Shown here: positions 48,828 to 57,471 of the stretch, piece after piece | How the letters are laid out: each line of letters starts with the position of its first letter | How positions within the stretch are numbered: position 1 is the first letter of the stretch | Source: Candidatus Wallbacteria bacterium | GTDB lineage: Bacteria > Muiribacteriota > UBA6191 > JACPRK01 | NCBI GenBank assembly: GCA_016213845.1 | Contig: JACQZN010000135.1 | Coordinates: forward strand, 1-64,000 | DNA length: 64,000 nt | Direction: 5' to 3' | The notes under the pieces: model-generated | The model's input: the letters and a program-made list of their open reading frames with translations, nothing else | The model's database searches: none | What the model was told of the DNA's origin: nothing | Position numbers and translations under genes: made by a program

Positions 48828-51232
48828 GACCCACCCAGAGCGCCACGGCCCCCCGAGCCAGGGATTGTCACCGGCGGTCCCCGCTCGGCCTGGCCCCGGC
48901 AGGTTCGGTTCGGGCCATTTCCTTCAACGCCCGCCGCCCAGGACACCGCTGCCTCGGGACGGTGTTGTGCCCGCTGATTTTCGCGCTGCTCCTCGCCTCG
49001 ACCGCGCAGGCGGCAGGGCTGGACCTGGTGGTACCGGTGACGGCTCCGGGCCGCACGTTCCAGGTCGGCATCACGGTCCGGGAGGCTTCCGATCTCTACG
49101 GCGCGGCGCTGGATCTCACCTACGACCCGGCCGTCATCACCCTGATCGACCGGGACGACGACCCGCAGAACGGAATCCAGCCCGCTGTCTCGGAGGGCCC
49201 GTTCCTCGGCGAGGGCGGCACGACACCGACCGTGTTCGCTACCGCCCTGGAAGACGACCGCCAGGGAAGGCTGCTGCTCGGCGTCGTCCGCCGGGGCCCG
49301 GCGCTGGGAGCATCGACGGCGGAGCCGCGTCTGCTTGCGACGGCGCGCTTTCGAGCGCGCGCGCGCGGGACGACGTCGCTTTCGATCGAGCGAGCCACGC
49401 TCAGCGATTCCGGCGACGGCCGGCTGCCGCTGACGACCAGCTCGGCCACGCTGCTCGTGGCGACCGCCGCCATAGACGCGCCGCCCTCCGCCCGGGCCGG
49501 CCCGGATCGCCAGGAGCGGCCCGGCCGCATCCCGCTCGACGCAACCGCCAGTACCGACCCGCAGGGCGATCCCCTCACCTATCGCTGGAGCCTCGCCGGC
49601 GGCCCGGCCGCGTCGCTCCAGAACACGACGTCCCCTGTCGCCATCCTCGAAGCCCCGACAGCCGGCAGCCGCGTCGTGCGCCTCGAGGTGAGCGACGCCT
49701 CATCGACCTCCACCGACGAAGTCACCATCGACGTCACCGAGGCACTCAACCGGCGCCAGGCGGTTGCCGTGCGCACACCCGGGCCGGGGCAATCCGGAGC
49801 CGTTTTCATCGGTTTCGTCACCGCCGACCCTGAAGGCGACACCGTATCGGTGACGATCGAACGCTCCACCGACGGCATCGCCTTCTCTCCGGCGCGCGCC
49901 GCCGGTGGCGACGGCCTCACCAACCTGGCGGCGCCGCCCTCCGGCGCCAGCCACGTCTTCGTCTGGAACTCGCTGGCTGATCTCGGCGCCGTGGCCACCA
50001 CCGCGTTCATACGCATCCGGGCTACGGACACCGGTGGCGCCGGAGTCGCCGGCTCCAGCGGCTCCTTTCAGGTGGACAACCGGACACAGGAGGTCCTCGT
50101 CTCGATCCGGTCGCCAAAGACGGGAGACAGGTTCTTCGAAGGCCAGCAAGTGCCGCTCTCCGGCCTGGCCGCCGACAGCGCCGGAGCTGCCATCACCGGC
50201 GCCGGTCTGGTCTGGACGTCGAGCATCGGCGGACAGGTGGCCACGGGCTCGGAGACCACGGCCATCCTCACCACCGGCGAGCACGTCCTGACGCTGACGG
50301 CTCGCGATAGCCAGGGTCGCACGGCCACTCGAACAGTCGGCGTTCAGGTTGCCCCGCGACCTGCGCCCGCGAACCTGCTGACGATCTCGGGCCGGATCAC
50401 GCTCGCCGCCAGTGGCCTGCCGGCGCCCGACGGAACCCGGCTGACGTTCTTCAACCTCTCTCGGCGCGTCTCGGCCGGCGCCATCGCAGGCGCTGGCGAC
50501 GGAAGCTACTCGGCGCTGGTTTCTCGCTCCGACAACCCGGCGGCGGCCCCGGGCGACCTCATCCGGGTCGACGTCGGGGACGTGTCGGGCGCGTTGCTCA
50601 CGGCCTCACCGGCGAGCTTCACGCTGGCCGAAGCAGACTTCCTGGAGCGCTCCAGGCTCCAGGACATCTCGGTCGTCGCGCGCTCGACCCTCCCGCTGGA
50701 GCGCGGTCTCAACTTGGTGGCGCTCCCCGCCGACCCCGCCGCGGGTGCGGGGCCCATCGACGCCGCGGCCCTGGCAGGGGCGACCGGTGCCCAGTTCGTG
50801 ATCCGGACCGTGCCTGGCGGCGCCGGCCAGGCGGGCCGATTCGAAGTGTTCATCCCGGGCGGACCCGTGCCGGCCTTCTCCATCACCGGCGACCAGGCCT
50901 ACCTCCTTCAGATGTCTGCCCCCTTCGTCTACTCGTACGTCGGACGGCCCTGGCCCGATTCTGCCCGCTCCAGGCGCCTGCACGCGGGCGTCAACCTCAT
51001 CGCCTTCCCCAGGGGCGCACCCGCCGGGTTCGACCTGGCCGACCTGGGCCTCGTGGCCGCCACGCGGGTCGTCGCGCGCTTCGATCGCGCCCCCGAGGAC
51101 ACCTCGGAAGCGCCGCGCAGGTTCCGCCTGTTCTCCCCTGCCTTCGCCGACGATCCGGAGCCCGTCGAGAATGGGAAGGGCTACATCGTCGTCGTGCCCG
51201 CGGCGCGCGACCTGACCGTCCCCGCGCCCTGA
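48824..51232 (+). CDS. Exported multidomain protein with N-terminal cohesin-like domain, Ig/PKD-like modules and two C-terminal GxNLxAxP modules
   Basis: VPVTAPGRTFQVGITVREASDLYGAALDLTYDPAVITLIDRDDD...LLATARFRARARGTTSLSIERATLSDSGDGRLPL is cohesin-like; repeats RGLNLVALPADPAAG and AGVNLIAFPRGAPAG. Confidence 0.78.
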   Translation: MRPTQSATAPRARDCHRRSPLGLAPAGSVRAISFNARRPGHRCLGTVLCPLIFALLLASTAQAAGLDLVVPVTAPGRTFQVGITVREASDLYGAALDLTYDPAVITLIDRDDDPQNGIQPAVSEGPFLGEGGTTPTVFATALEDDRQGRLLLGVVRRGPALGASTAEPRLLATARFRARARGTTSLSIERATLSDSGDGRLPLTTSSATLLVATAAIDAPPSARAGPDRQERPGRIPLDATASTDPQGDPLTYRWSLAGGPAASLQNTTSPVAILEAPTAGSRVVRLEVSDASSTSTDEVTIDVTEALNRRQAVAVRTPGPGQSGAVFIGFVTADPEGDTVSVTIERSTDGIAFSPARAAGGDGLTNLAAPPSGASHVFVWNSLADLGAVATTAFIRIRATDTGGAGVAGSSGSFQVDNRTQEVLVSIRSPKTGDRFFEGQQVPLSGLAADSAGAAITGAGLVWTSSIGGQVATGSETTAILTTGEHVLTLTARDSQGRTATRTVGVQVAPRPAPANLLTISGRITLAASGLPAPDGTRLTFFNLSRRVSAGAIAGAGDGSYSALVSRSDNPAAAPGDLIRVDVGDVSGALLTASPASFTLAEADFLERSRLQDISVVARSTLPLERGLNLVALPADPAAGAGPIDAAALAGATGAQFVIRTVPGGAGQAGRFEVFIPGGPVPAFSITGDQAYLLQMSAPFVYSYVGRPWPDSARSRRLHAGVNLIAFPRGAPAGFDLADLGLVAATRVVARFDRAPEDTSEAPRRFRLFSPAFADDPEPVENGKGYIVVVPAARDLTVPAP

Positions 51233-51276
51233 TCGCCCGCCCGGCGATTCCAATGGGACTGAAAAGAGGACTCGAG

Positions 51277-54200
51277 ATGATTCGACTTCGCTCTCCGAAG
51301 CGCGCGCTGGCAGCGCTGGCGGCTGCGTTGGTCCTCGCGGCGGCACCCGAGGCCTGGGCGCTGCTCGGCGACGTGGACGGGTCAGGCCGCGTGGACGGGC
51401 TCGATCTGATTCTGCTCTCCAGGTCCCTCGGCACCGTTCGAGGACAGGCGAGGTTTGCAGACGCCGGCGACCTCGACGGCGACGGCCGCATCACGGATCG
51501 CGACATCGCCATCGTCAAGGCCAACTTCGCGCGCACCGGTCGCGACCAGAACCTCTGGGTCGCCGACACGGGCAACGGGCGGCTCGTGAAGGTAAACGTC
51601 TCCACCGGGCGCACGCTCACTACCGTGCCGGTCGCTGACGCGCGCCTGGTCGCCATCGACACGGCCAGCGGCGATGCCTGGGCGGCCGCGGCGGGAAACA
51701 CGCTCGTCCACGTGACCGCGACCGGACGCGTCTTGGCCCGCGTCACAGGCTTCGGCGACATCCGTGACCTGGCAGTCGATTCCGCCCGCGGGATCGTCTA
51801 TGTCGCCGACGCCGGGCTGCAGCGCGTGTTCCGCGTACCGCGCAGCGTGGCCGACGGCACGGACGCCCCTTCGACGGCCAGCGTCGGGGGTTCTTCGCTC
51901 ACGTCGATCCGCTCGAGCTCCTCGGTGCGCTCGCTGGCAGTGGACCCGCCCCGCGAGGCGCTCTGGGTGCTCGAGCGCGAGAGCCAGCTCCATCGCGTTT
52001 CGACGCGCGCCCCTGGGGACTACTCCCTTTCGTCCTCGCCCGTCTTCCACACCCCCAATGGCTCGGTGCGCGCGCGCGGCCGCATCGCCGTCGACGGCCG
52101 CGACGGCAGTCTCGTCGTGAGCGACCAGGACGTGTTCATCTCGCGCGTGACCAACAGCATCACCCTGCCCCGCCGGGTCTCCCGGATCTCCGCGGGCAAC
52201 TCGAGCGAGCTCTTCGCTTCCGGTCGAGGGATCGGTATCTTCGACACCCCGGGAGACGTCGCCGTCAATGCCTTCGACTCGAGCGTCTGGGTGGCCAACG
52301 AGGCGCCTGCCGGGGCCTGGGTTGTCAAGGTCGACGCCTCGGGCAAGGAGGTCGTCCGGGTCGGCGGCTTCAAGGGGCCGCTGGCGCTCTCCGTCGATCC
52401 CTTCACTGGCGCCCTCTGGGTCGCGGACACCGGCGCCAGCAGAGTCCACAAGCTGACGCCCACGGGGGTCCGGCAGTTCGACCTGGCCGGCTTCAGCCGC
52501 CCCGGGGACCTGGCCGTGCTGCCAGGCGATTCCATCAAAGGCGCTCCGTTCGTGGGCGCGCTGGCCGTGCCGACCGTCGTTGCGATCGGCGAGCCCGTCA
52601 GCTTCAGCGGAGTCGCCGCATCTCTCACCTCGAGCCTCACCCGCTTCGAGTGGGACTTCGACGGCGACGGGACCTTCGAGTACTCCAGCCCCTCGACCGC
52701 CTCGGTGACGCGGGCCTTCTCGCGCGAGGGCGTCTACAACGCCGTACTGCGCGTCGCCGACGCCGACCAGCTCTCCGGCATCGACTACTCCACGATCGTG
52801 CGCGTCGGGTCGCTGCGGGCAACGGCCTCTGCGTCGCCGTTGCGCGGCAGGGCGCCGCTTGCTGTCGACTTCACGGTGCATCTTTTCAGTCCTATTTCAG
52901 GCCGCGCCGAGAGTGTCCAGTGGGACTTCGACGGCGACGGCTCGTTCGAGAGCTTCCAGGAGAGCGACCGCACCTCGGTGACGGTACGAAACACCTTCTC
53001 GAAGGCCGGGACCTATCGAGCCATCGTGAAGGTCACCGACGAAATCGGCTCCACCGTCGAGAGCGCCGTCACCGTGGAGGTCACGCCAGCCCGGCCCGTG
53101 CTCTCCTTCTTCGGCTCGGCCAGCTCCGGACCCGCACCGCTCGAGGTGCGCTACTCCGCTTCGGGAAACGTCGCCGACGGGTCGCTTGCGGCCTTCCGGT
53201 TCGACTTCGACGGCGACGGCACGACGGACCTGGTCAAGCCACCCGACGGTACGACGAATGGGACCACGGCTCTGTTCGTCTACCGCGCCGCGGGCACGTA
53301 CCTCCCTCGCCTGGAGGTCACCGACTCGAAGGGACTCACGGAGACCTCCGGGCTCACCGTGACTGTGTCGGGGGACGCGACGGTCCGGCCCCGTGCCCCG
53401 GCCATCCTGGCATCCGCGACTCCCCGGGAGGGTCCGGCCCCGCTGGGCGTGACTCTGGGCGCGACGCTGATCGGCGGTGACTCGCCGCCCGCGCGGTTCG
53501 ACTGGGTGTTCGGCGACGGGCCTCTGGAGGAGCGCTCGCTCCTCACGGACACGGCCGACGGGGGCCTGACGAACTTCAGCGCATCGGGGACGTGGGGCAC
53601 AACCGGTTCTCCCGCGGTCAGCGGTCTGGCCTTCACGGACAGCCCCAGCGGCAACTACCGCAACAACACGGACTCCTCGCTTACGTCGCGCGAGATCACC
53701 GTGGCGGGCGCCACGACCGCGGTGCTCAGTTACTTCGAGCGCTACGACACCGAGTCGTGCTGCGACCGCGGGAGAGTCGAGGTTTCACGCGATGGCGGCC
53801 CATTTGTCGAGCTGACCGGCTCGCGGATCTCCGGCATCCAGAACACCTTCGCCCGGCGTACGGTGGGCATTCCCAACTTGGAGGGAATCGGCCTTCTGAG
53901 GCTGCGGTTCCGATTCACGAGCGATAGCTCTACGGTGAAGGACGGCTGGGTGATCGACGACATCTCACTGACGGCGGAGGTGGCGGCGAGCAACTTCACG
54001 TCGACGACCACCGTCGCCGCCAGCCACACATACACGTCGCCGGGCCTCTACCGCGCGATCCTGGTTGAAACGGGTGAGTTGGGCGAGGTGGCCTCGGGCT
54101 CGATAACGGTCAGGGTCCTGCCTCAGGGAACGCCCAGGGCTGCAGCACAAGTGCGGCCTGTGGCCGGGGTTCTGCCGCTCGTCGCGACGCTGGACGGCTC

Positions 54201-57200
54201 GGGCTCGACGGACGCTGACGGACCGCTCAGCAGGTTCCAGTGGTCGCTCTACGGCGCGGCGATCGCCGACGACGTGGAGACGGTCCGGGACGGCTTCACG
54301 GTCGCGGCGGGCGGCTGGCAAAGGAGCTCGGAGGCCTCGGCCCCGGGCGGCTCGACGGCCTGGAACGACTCGCCGGGCGCGGCGGCCTCGGCGGGGACGG
54401 AGGCAATCCTGATGAGCAAGCCGTTCGACTGGCCCGTGCGCGGGTCGGGCGAGATCGCCTTCACGCACAAGTTCGACATCCCGGACTTCGACGACCGAGG
54501 AACGCTGGAGCTTTCGAGCGATGGAGGGACCACGTGGCAAGAGGTGACGTCCTTCTCGGGGTCGAACCAGCCATTCAGACGCACGCGGTTCGACGCGCAG
54601 AGTTCCTTTGCGATCTCGCAAGCAACGGGCAAGCGAAATCTGCGGGCGCGCTGGCGGCTGCGGGCCGATGGCGACGCGACGATCGGCGACGGCTGGGTCG
54701 TCGACGATCTGCTGATCCGCGGTGAAGGCGCGCCCCCCCAAGTCGACGTCGAGGCCGGCGGAGCGGCCGTCACGCAGGCCGTCTACCGCATCGAAGGAAG
54801 CCACTCGACGCGACTCGTGGTCACCGACTCTTCGGGGCTCACGGCCACGACCACGGTGCCGGTCACGATTCTGGCGCCGGTCGTCTCGCCGACGACGCCG
54901 ACGGTGTCGCTCTCGATCTTCCCGTCGGAGGCGACCGTCGGTGCGCCGGTCACGATCGGCGCGTTCGGCGCCGACTTCGACGGCTCCGTCGTGCGGCACG
55001 AGCTCGATATCGACGACGACGGCGTCTACGAGTTCGCCAGCCGCTTTTCCTTCAGCCGCACGTTCCGATTCACGTCACCCGGCTCCAAGCGCGTGCGGGC
55101 GCGAGTGACCGACAACGGTGGGAACACGACGGAGAAGACTGGGACCGTTCTGGTCCGAGGGCCGGCGCCGGCCGTCAGTTTCCGGGTAGAGCCGCTCCGC
55201 GGCTTCGTGCCGCTGACGCCGACCTACACGGTGGAGGCCTCGAGCCCGAGCGGCGCCGTCGCGACCAATGTCGAGCTCGACTTCGACGGAAACGGCTCCT
55301 TCGACTTCAGCGCGACTTCGGCGCCGCTCACGACCCGGTTCGGCTTCAACTTCTCCACTTCCTCCTCGCCCAGGGCAAGGGTCACGATGGCCGATGGCGG
55401 GCAGAGCCTGGTCCGAGCGGACGGCTTCGTGGCCAGGGCCGCGAATCGAGTCCTTTCCCAGCCTCGGGTGACGCCCTCGAGCGGCCCCGTGCCGCTCACG
55501 GTGGAGTTCGACGCCGGACCAGCGAGGACGGACGCCGGCCAGCCCATCGCCACCTACCGCTGGGACTTCGAGAACGACGGCGTCTTCGACTTCGTCTCGA
55601 CGACGACGGCGGCCACACGCCACACGTACCCGTCGGGCGGCCAGTTTTTACCCCGGCTGGAGGTGCGGCTGGCGGACGGCGACTCGGACACCGCTCTTGC
55701 GCCCCCGGTCTTCGCCGGCCGGCCACCGCAGTCCATCCCGCGCGCATCGCCGGTCACGGGCACGGCGCCCCTGCGCGTCATTTTCACGTGCGACGGTGGT
55801 CTCGAGGGCGATACGATCGACAAGTACGAGTGGGACTTCGACGGTGACGGTGTCTTCGATCAGAACTCGCGCATCTCGCGGAACTTCGCCTTCACCTTCG
55901 AGCGGCCCGGCACTTATGACGCGCGCTTGCGCGTCACGAGCCAGGCCGGATTGGCCAACACACGAGCGGTGAGGGTGCGAGTCCTTTCGCCGGGTGACGC
56001 CCCCCTCGAGGTGCTTCTGGCGGCAGACCAGGAGGCGGGCTTGACTCCTCTGCCCGTGACGTTCGAGGCCGCGCTTGGCGACGGAGTGTCGCTGGCCCGG
56101 AGGTTCGAGTGGGACTTCGACGGCGACGGAGCGCTCGATCTCGTCACCACTTCTGCGGGCGGCGCGCGCTTCGTCTTCGGCAGGCCCGGTTTCTACAACG
56201 CCACCGTGACCGTCACCGACGAGCGAGGCCGCAAGGGCAGGGCAGTGCTTCCCATCCGCGCGCGCTCGGCGACCCAGCCGACGGCCACACTCAACGTCTC
56301 GCCGGCGAGCGGCACGGCTCCGCTGGCGCCCAGCATGTCCGCGTCCGTCCAGACCCGCAGCAACTCCCCACTGGTCCGATACGAGTGGGACTTCGACGGC
56401 GACGGCAAGTTCGATCAGCTCACAACCGCCAACTTCACGACGGGCAACTACCCGGTCCCAGGAACCTTCCTGGCCCGAGTGCGCGTGACCGACGCTGCGG
56501 GCGAGGTGGAGGTGGCCCAGGCCAAGGTCACGGTCGGATTCGGCATCTCGGCCTCGCACACGCCCGCAGGGCTCGATCCGGAGCTGGGAGGTGCGGTTGC
56601 CATCCGTTCGGTGCTCTCCGCCGCTGCCCGGATCACCCTCCGCATCCAGGACCGGGCCGGTCTGACCTTGCGCCACCTGGTTCGCGACGCGCAGCGCCCG
56701 GCCGGCATCCACGTCGACAACTGGGACGGACGGGCCGATTCCGGCACACCGGTTTCGCTTGGTTCCTACACTTACGCCATCGACTACGTGGCCGGCACCG
56801 CCTCGGGAACCTACGACCCCAGCGGCGAGGTCTTCGAGTCGCAGACCTCGGTCACGCCGGAGTACGACGACGCTTTCGACCCGGCCGCCGGCAAGACGCT
56901 GGCGGTGAGATTCTCGATCTTCCGCCCATCCGAATGCACCGTCTACGTGGTCGAGTTCCCGGGCGTCGCGGTCCGCCGCGTCAAGACCATCCTGCTCCGC
57001 GAGCCGCTCTTGCCGGGCGCCTACGTCATCCCATGGGACGGCACCGACGACTCCGGAAATCTGGTACGGACCGACGTGGACTACATCATGCCGCTCTTCG
57101 TCTGGGATGCGCCGAAGAACGCAATCGTGATCTCCGGGCGGCCGGTCGTCTCGGACCTTTCGGCCTTCCCGCTCCCTTTCGACCTCTCCGTCAACCCGTA

Positions 57201-57471
57201 TCGCGCGCCCGGACGAGATCGCCTGGAAGTTGAGCTGACGCTCTCCAAGCCGGCGGAGCTCGACGTCGGAATCTTCGACGAGTTGAACAAGGCAGTCAGG
57301 ACACTACGTCTGTCCGGGCTCGACAAGGGGCGGCAGACGTTCTCCTGGGACGGACGCGATTCCAACGGCGCGCGGGTCGACGCCGGCCTCTACCGGATCC
57401 GCATCCTGGCCACGGACGCCCGGGGCAACCGATCGGTCCCCGTCTTTCTCACTGTACAGGTGGTGTACTGA
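51277..57471 (+). CDS. Giant exported protein: N-terminal dockerin-like, NHL-like beta-propeller, about 11 PKD-like domains (two interrupted by jelly-roll-like insertions), C-terminal FlgD-Ig-like repeats
   Basis: LLGDVDGSGRVDGLDLILLSRSLGT...ADAGDLDGDGRITDRDIAIVKANFA; LWVADTGNGRLVKV; repeated EWDFDGDG; DGWVIDDISL / DGWVVDDLLI; WDGRADSG, WDGTDDSG, WDGRDSNG. Confidence 0.88.
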   Translation: MIRLRSPKRALAALAAALVLAAAPEAWALLGDVDGSGRVDGLDLILLSRSLGTVRGQARFADAGDLDGDGRITDRDIAIVKANFARTGRDQNLWVADTGNGRLVKVNVSTGRTLTTVPVADARLVAIDTASGDAWAAAAGNTLVHVTATGRVLARVTGFGDIRDLAVDSARGIVYVADAGLQRVFRVPRSVADGTDAPSTASVGGSSLTSIRSSSSVRSLAVDPPREALWVLERESQLHRVSTRAPGDYSLSSSPVFHTPNGSVRARGRIAVDGRDGSLVVSDQDVFISRVTNSITLPRRVSRISAGNSSELFASGRGIGIFDTPGDVAVNAFDSSVWVANEAPAGAWVVKVDASGKEVVRVGGFKGPLALSVDPFTGALWVADTGASRVHKLTPTGVRQFDLAGFSRPGDLAVLPGDSIKGAPFVGALAVPTVVAIGEPVSFSGVAASLTSSLTRFEWDFDGDGTFEYSSPSTASVTRAFSREGVYNAVLRVADADQLSGIDYSTIVRVGSLRATASASPLRGRAPLAVDFTVHLFSPISGRAESVQWDFDGDGSFESFQESDRTSVTVRNTFSKAGTYRAIVKVTDEIGSTVESAVTVEVTPARPVLSFFGSASSGPAPLEVRYSASGNVADGSLAAFRFDFDGDGTTDLVKPPDGTTNGTTALFVYRAAGTYLPRLEVTDSKGLTETSGLTVTVSGDATVRPRAPAILASATPREGPAPLGVTLGATLIGGDSPPARFDWVFGDGPLEERSLLTDTADGGLTNFSASGTWGTTGSPAVSGLAFTDSPSGNYRNNTDSSLTSREITVAGATTAVLSYFERYDTESCCDRGRVEVSRDGGPFVELTGSRISGIQNTFARRTVGIPNLEGIGLLRLRFRFTSDSSTVKDGWVIDDISLTAEVAASNFTSTTTVAASHTYTSPGLYRAILVETGELGEVASGSITVRVLPQGTPRAAAQVRPVAGVLPLVATLDGSGSTDADGPLSRFQWSLYGAAIADDVETVRDGFTVAAGGWQRSSEASAPGGSTAWNDSPGAAASAGTEAILMSKPFDWPVRGSGEIAFTHKFDIPDFDDRGTLELSSDGGTTWQEVTSFSGSNQPFRRTRFDAQSSFAISQATGKRNLRARWRLRADGDATIGDGWVVDDLLIRGEGAPPQVDVEAGGAAVTQAVYRIEGSHSTRLVVTDSSGLTATTTVPVTILAPVVSPTTPTVSLSIFPSEATVGAPVTIGAFGADFDGSVVRHELDIDDDGVYEFASRFSFSRTFRFTSPGSKRVRARVTDNGGNTTEKTGTVLVRGPAPAVSFRVEPLRGFVPLTPTYTVEASSPSGAVATNVELDFDGNGSFDFSATSAPLTTRFGFNFSTSSSPRARVTMADGGQSLVRADGFVARAANRVLSQPRVTPSSGPVPLTVEFDAGPARTDAGQPIATYRWDFENDGVFDFVSTTTAATRHTYPSGGQFLPRLEVRLADGDSDTALAPPVFAGRPPQSIPRASPVTGTAPLRVIFTCDGGLEGDTIDKYEWDFDGDGVFDQNSRISRNFAFTFERPGTYDARLRVTSQAGLANTRAVRVRVLSPGDAPLEVLLAADQEAGLTPLPVTFEAALGDGVSLARRFEWDFDGDGALDLVTTSAGGARFVFGRPGFYNATVTVTDERGRKGRAVLPIRARSATQPTATLNVSPASGTAPLAPSMSASVQTRSNSPLVRYEWDFDGDGKFDQLTTANFTTGNYPVPGTFLARVRVTDAAGEVEVAQAKVTVGFGISASHTPAGLDPELGGAVAIRSVLSAAARITLRIQDRAGLTLRHLVRDAQRPAGIHVDNWDGRADSGTPVSLGSYTYAIDYVAGTASGTYDPSGEVFESQTSVTPEYDDAFDPAAGKTLAVRFSIFRPSECTVYVVEFPGVAVRRVKTILLREPLLPGAYVIPWDGTDDSGNLVRTDVDYIMPLFVWDAPKNAIVISGRPVVSDLSAFPLPFDLSVNPYRAPGRDRLEVELTLSKPAELDVGIFDELNKAVRTLRLSGLDKGRQTFSWDGRDSNGARVDAGLYRIRILATDARGNRSVPVFLTVQVVY

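Noticed and set aside
51382-52881. 499-aa - strand ORF over the dockerin/PKD gene
   Set aside because: Antisense to clear dockerin, propeller and PKD motifs.
52640-56420. Possible DNA tandem-repeat or misassembly from repeated gagtgggacttcgacggcgacgg
   Set aside because: Short conserved patches reflect the conserved WDFDGDG motif of PKD domains; sequences between them are diverged, so this is protein-level repetition.
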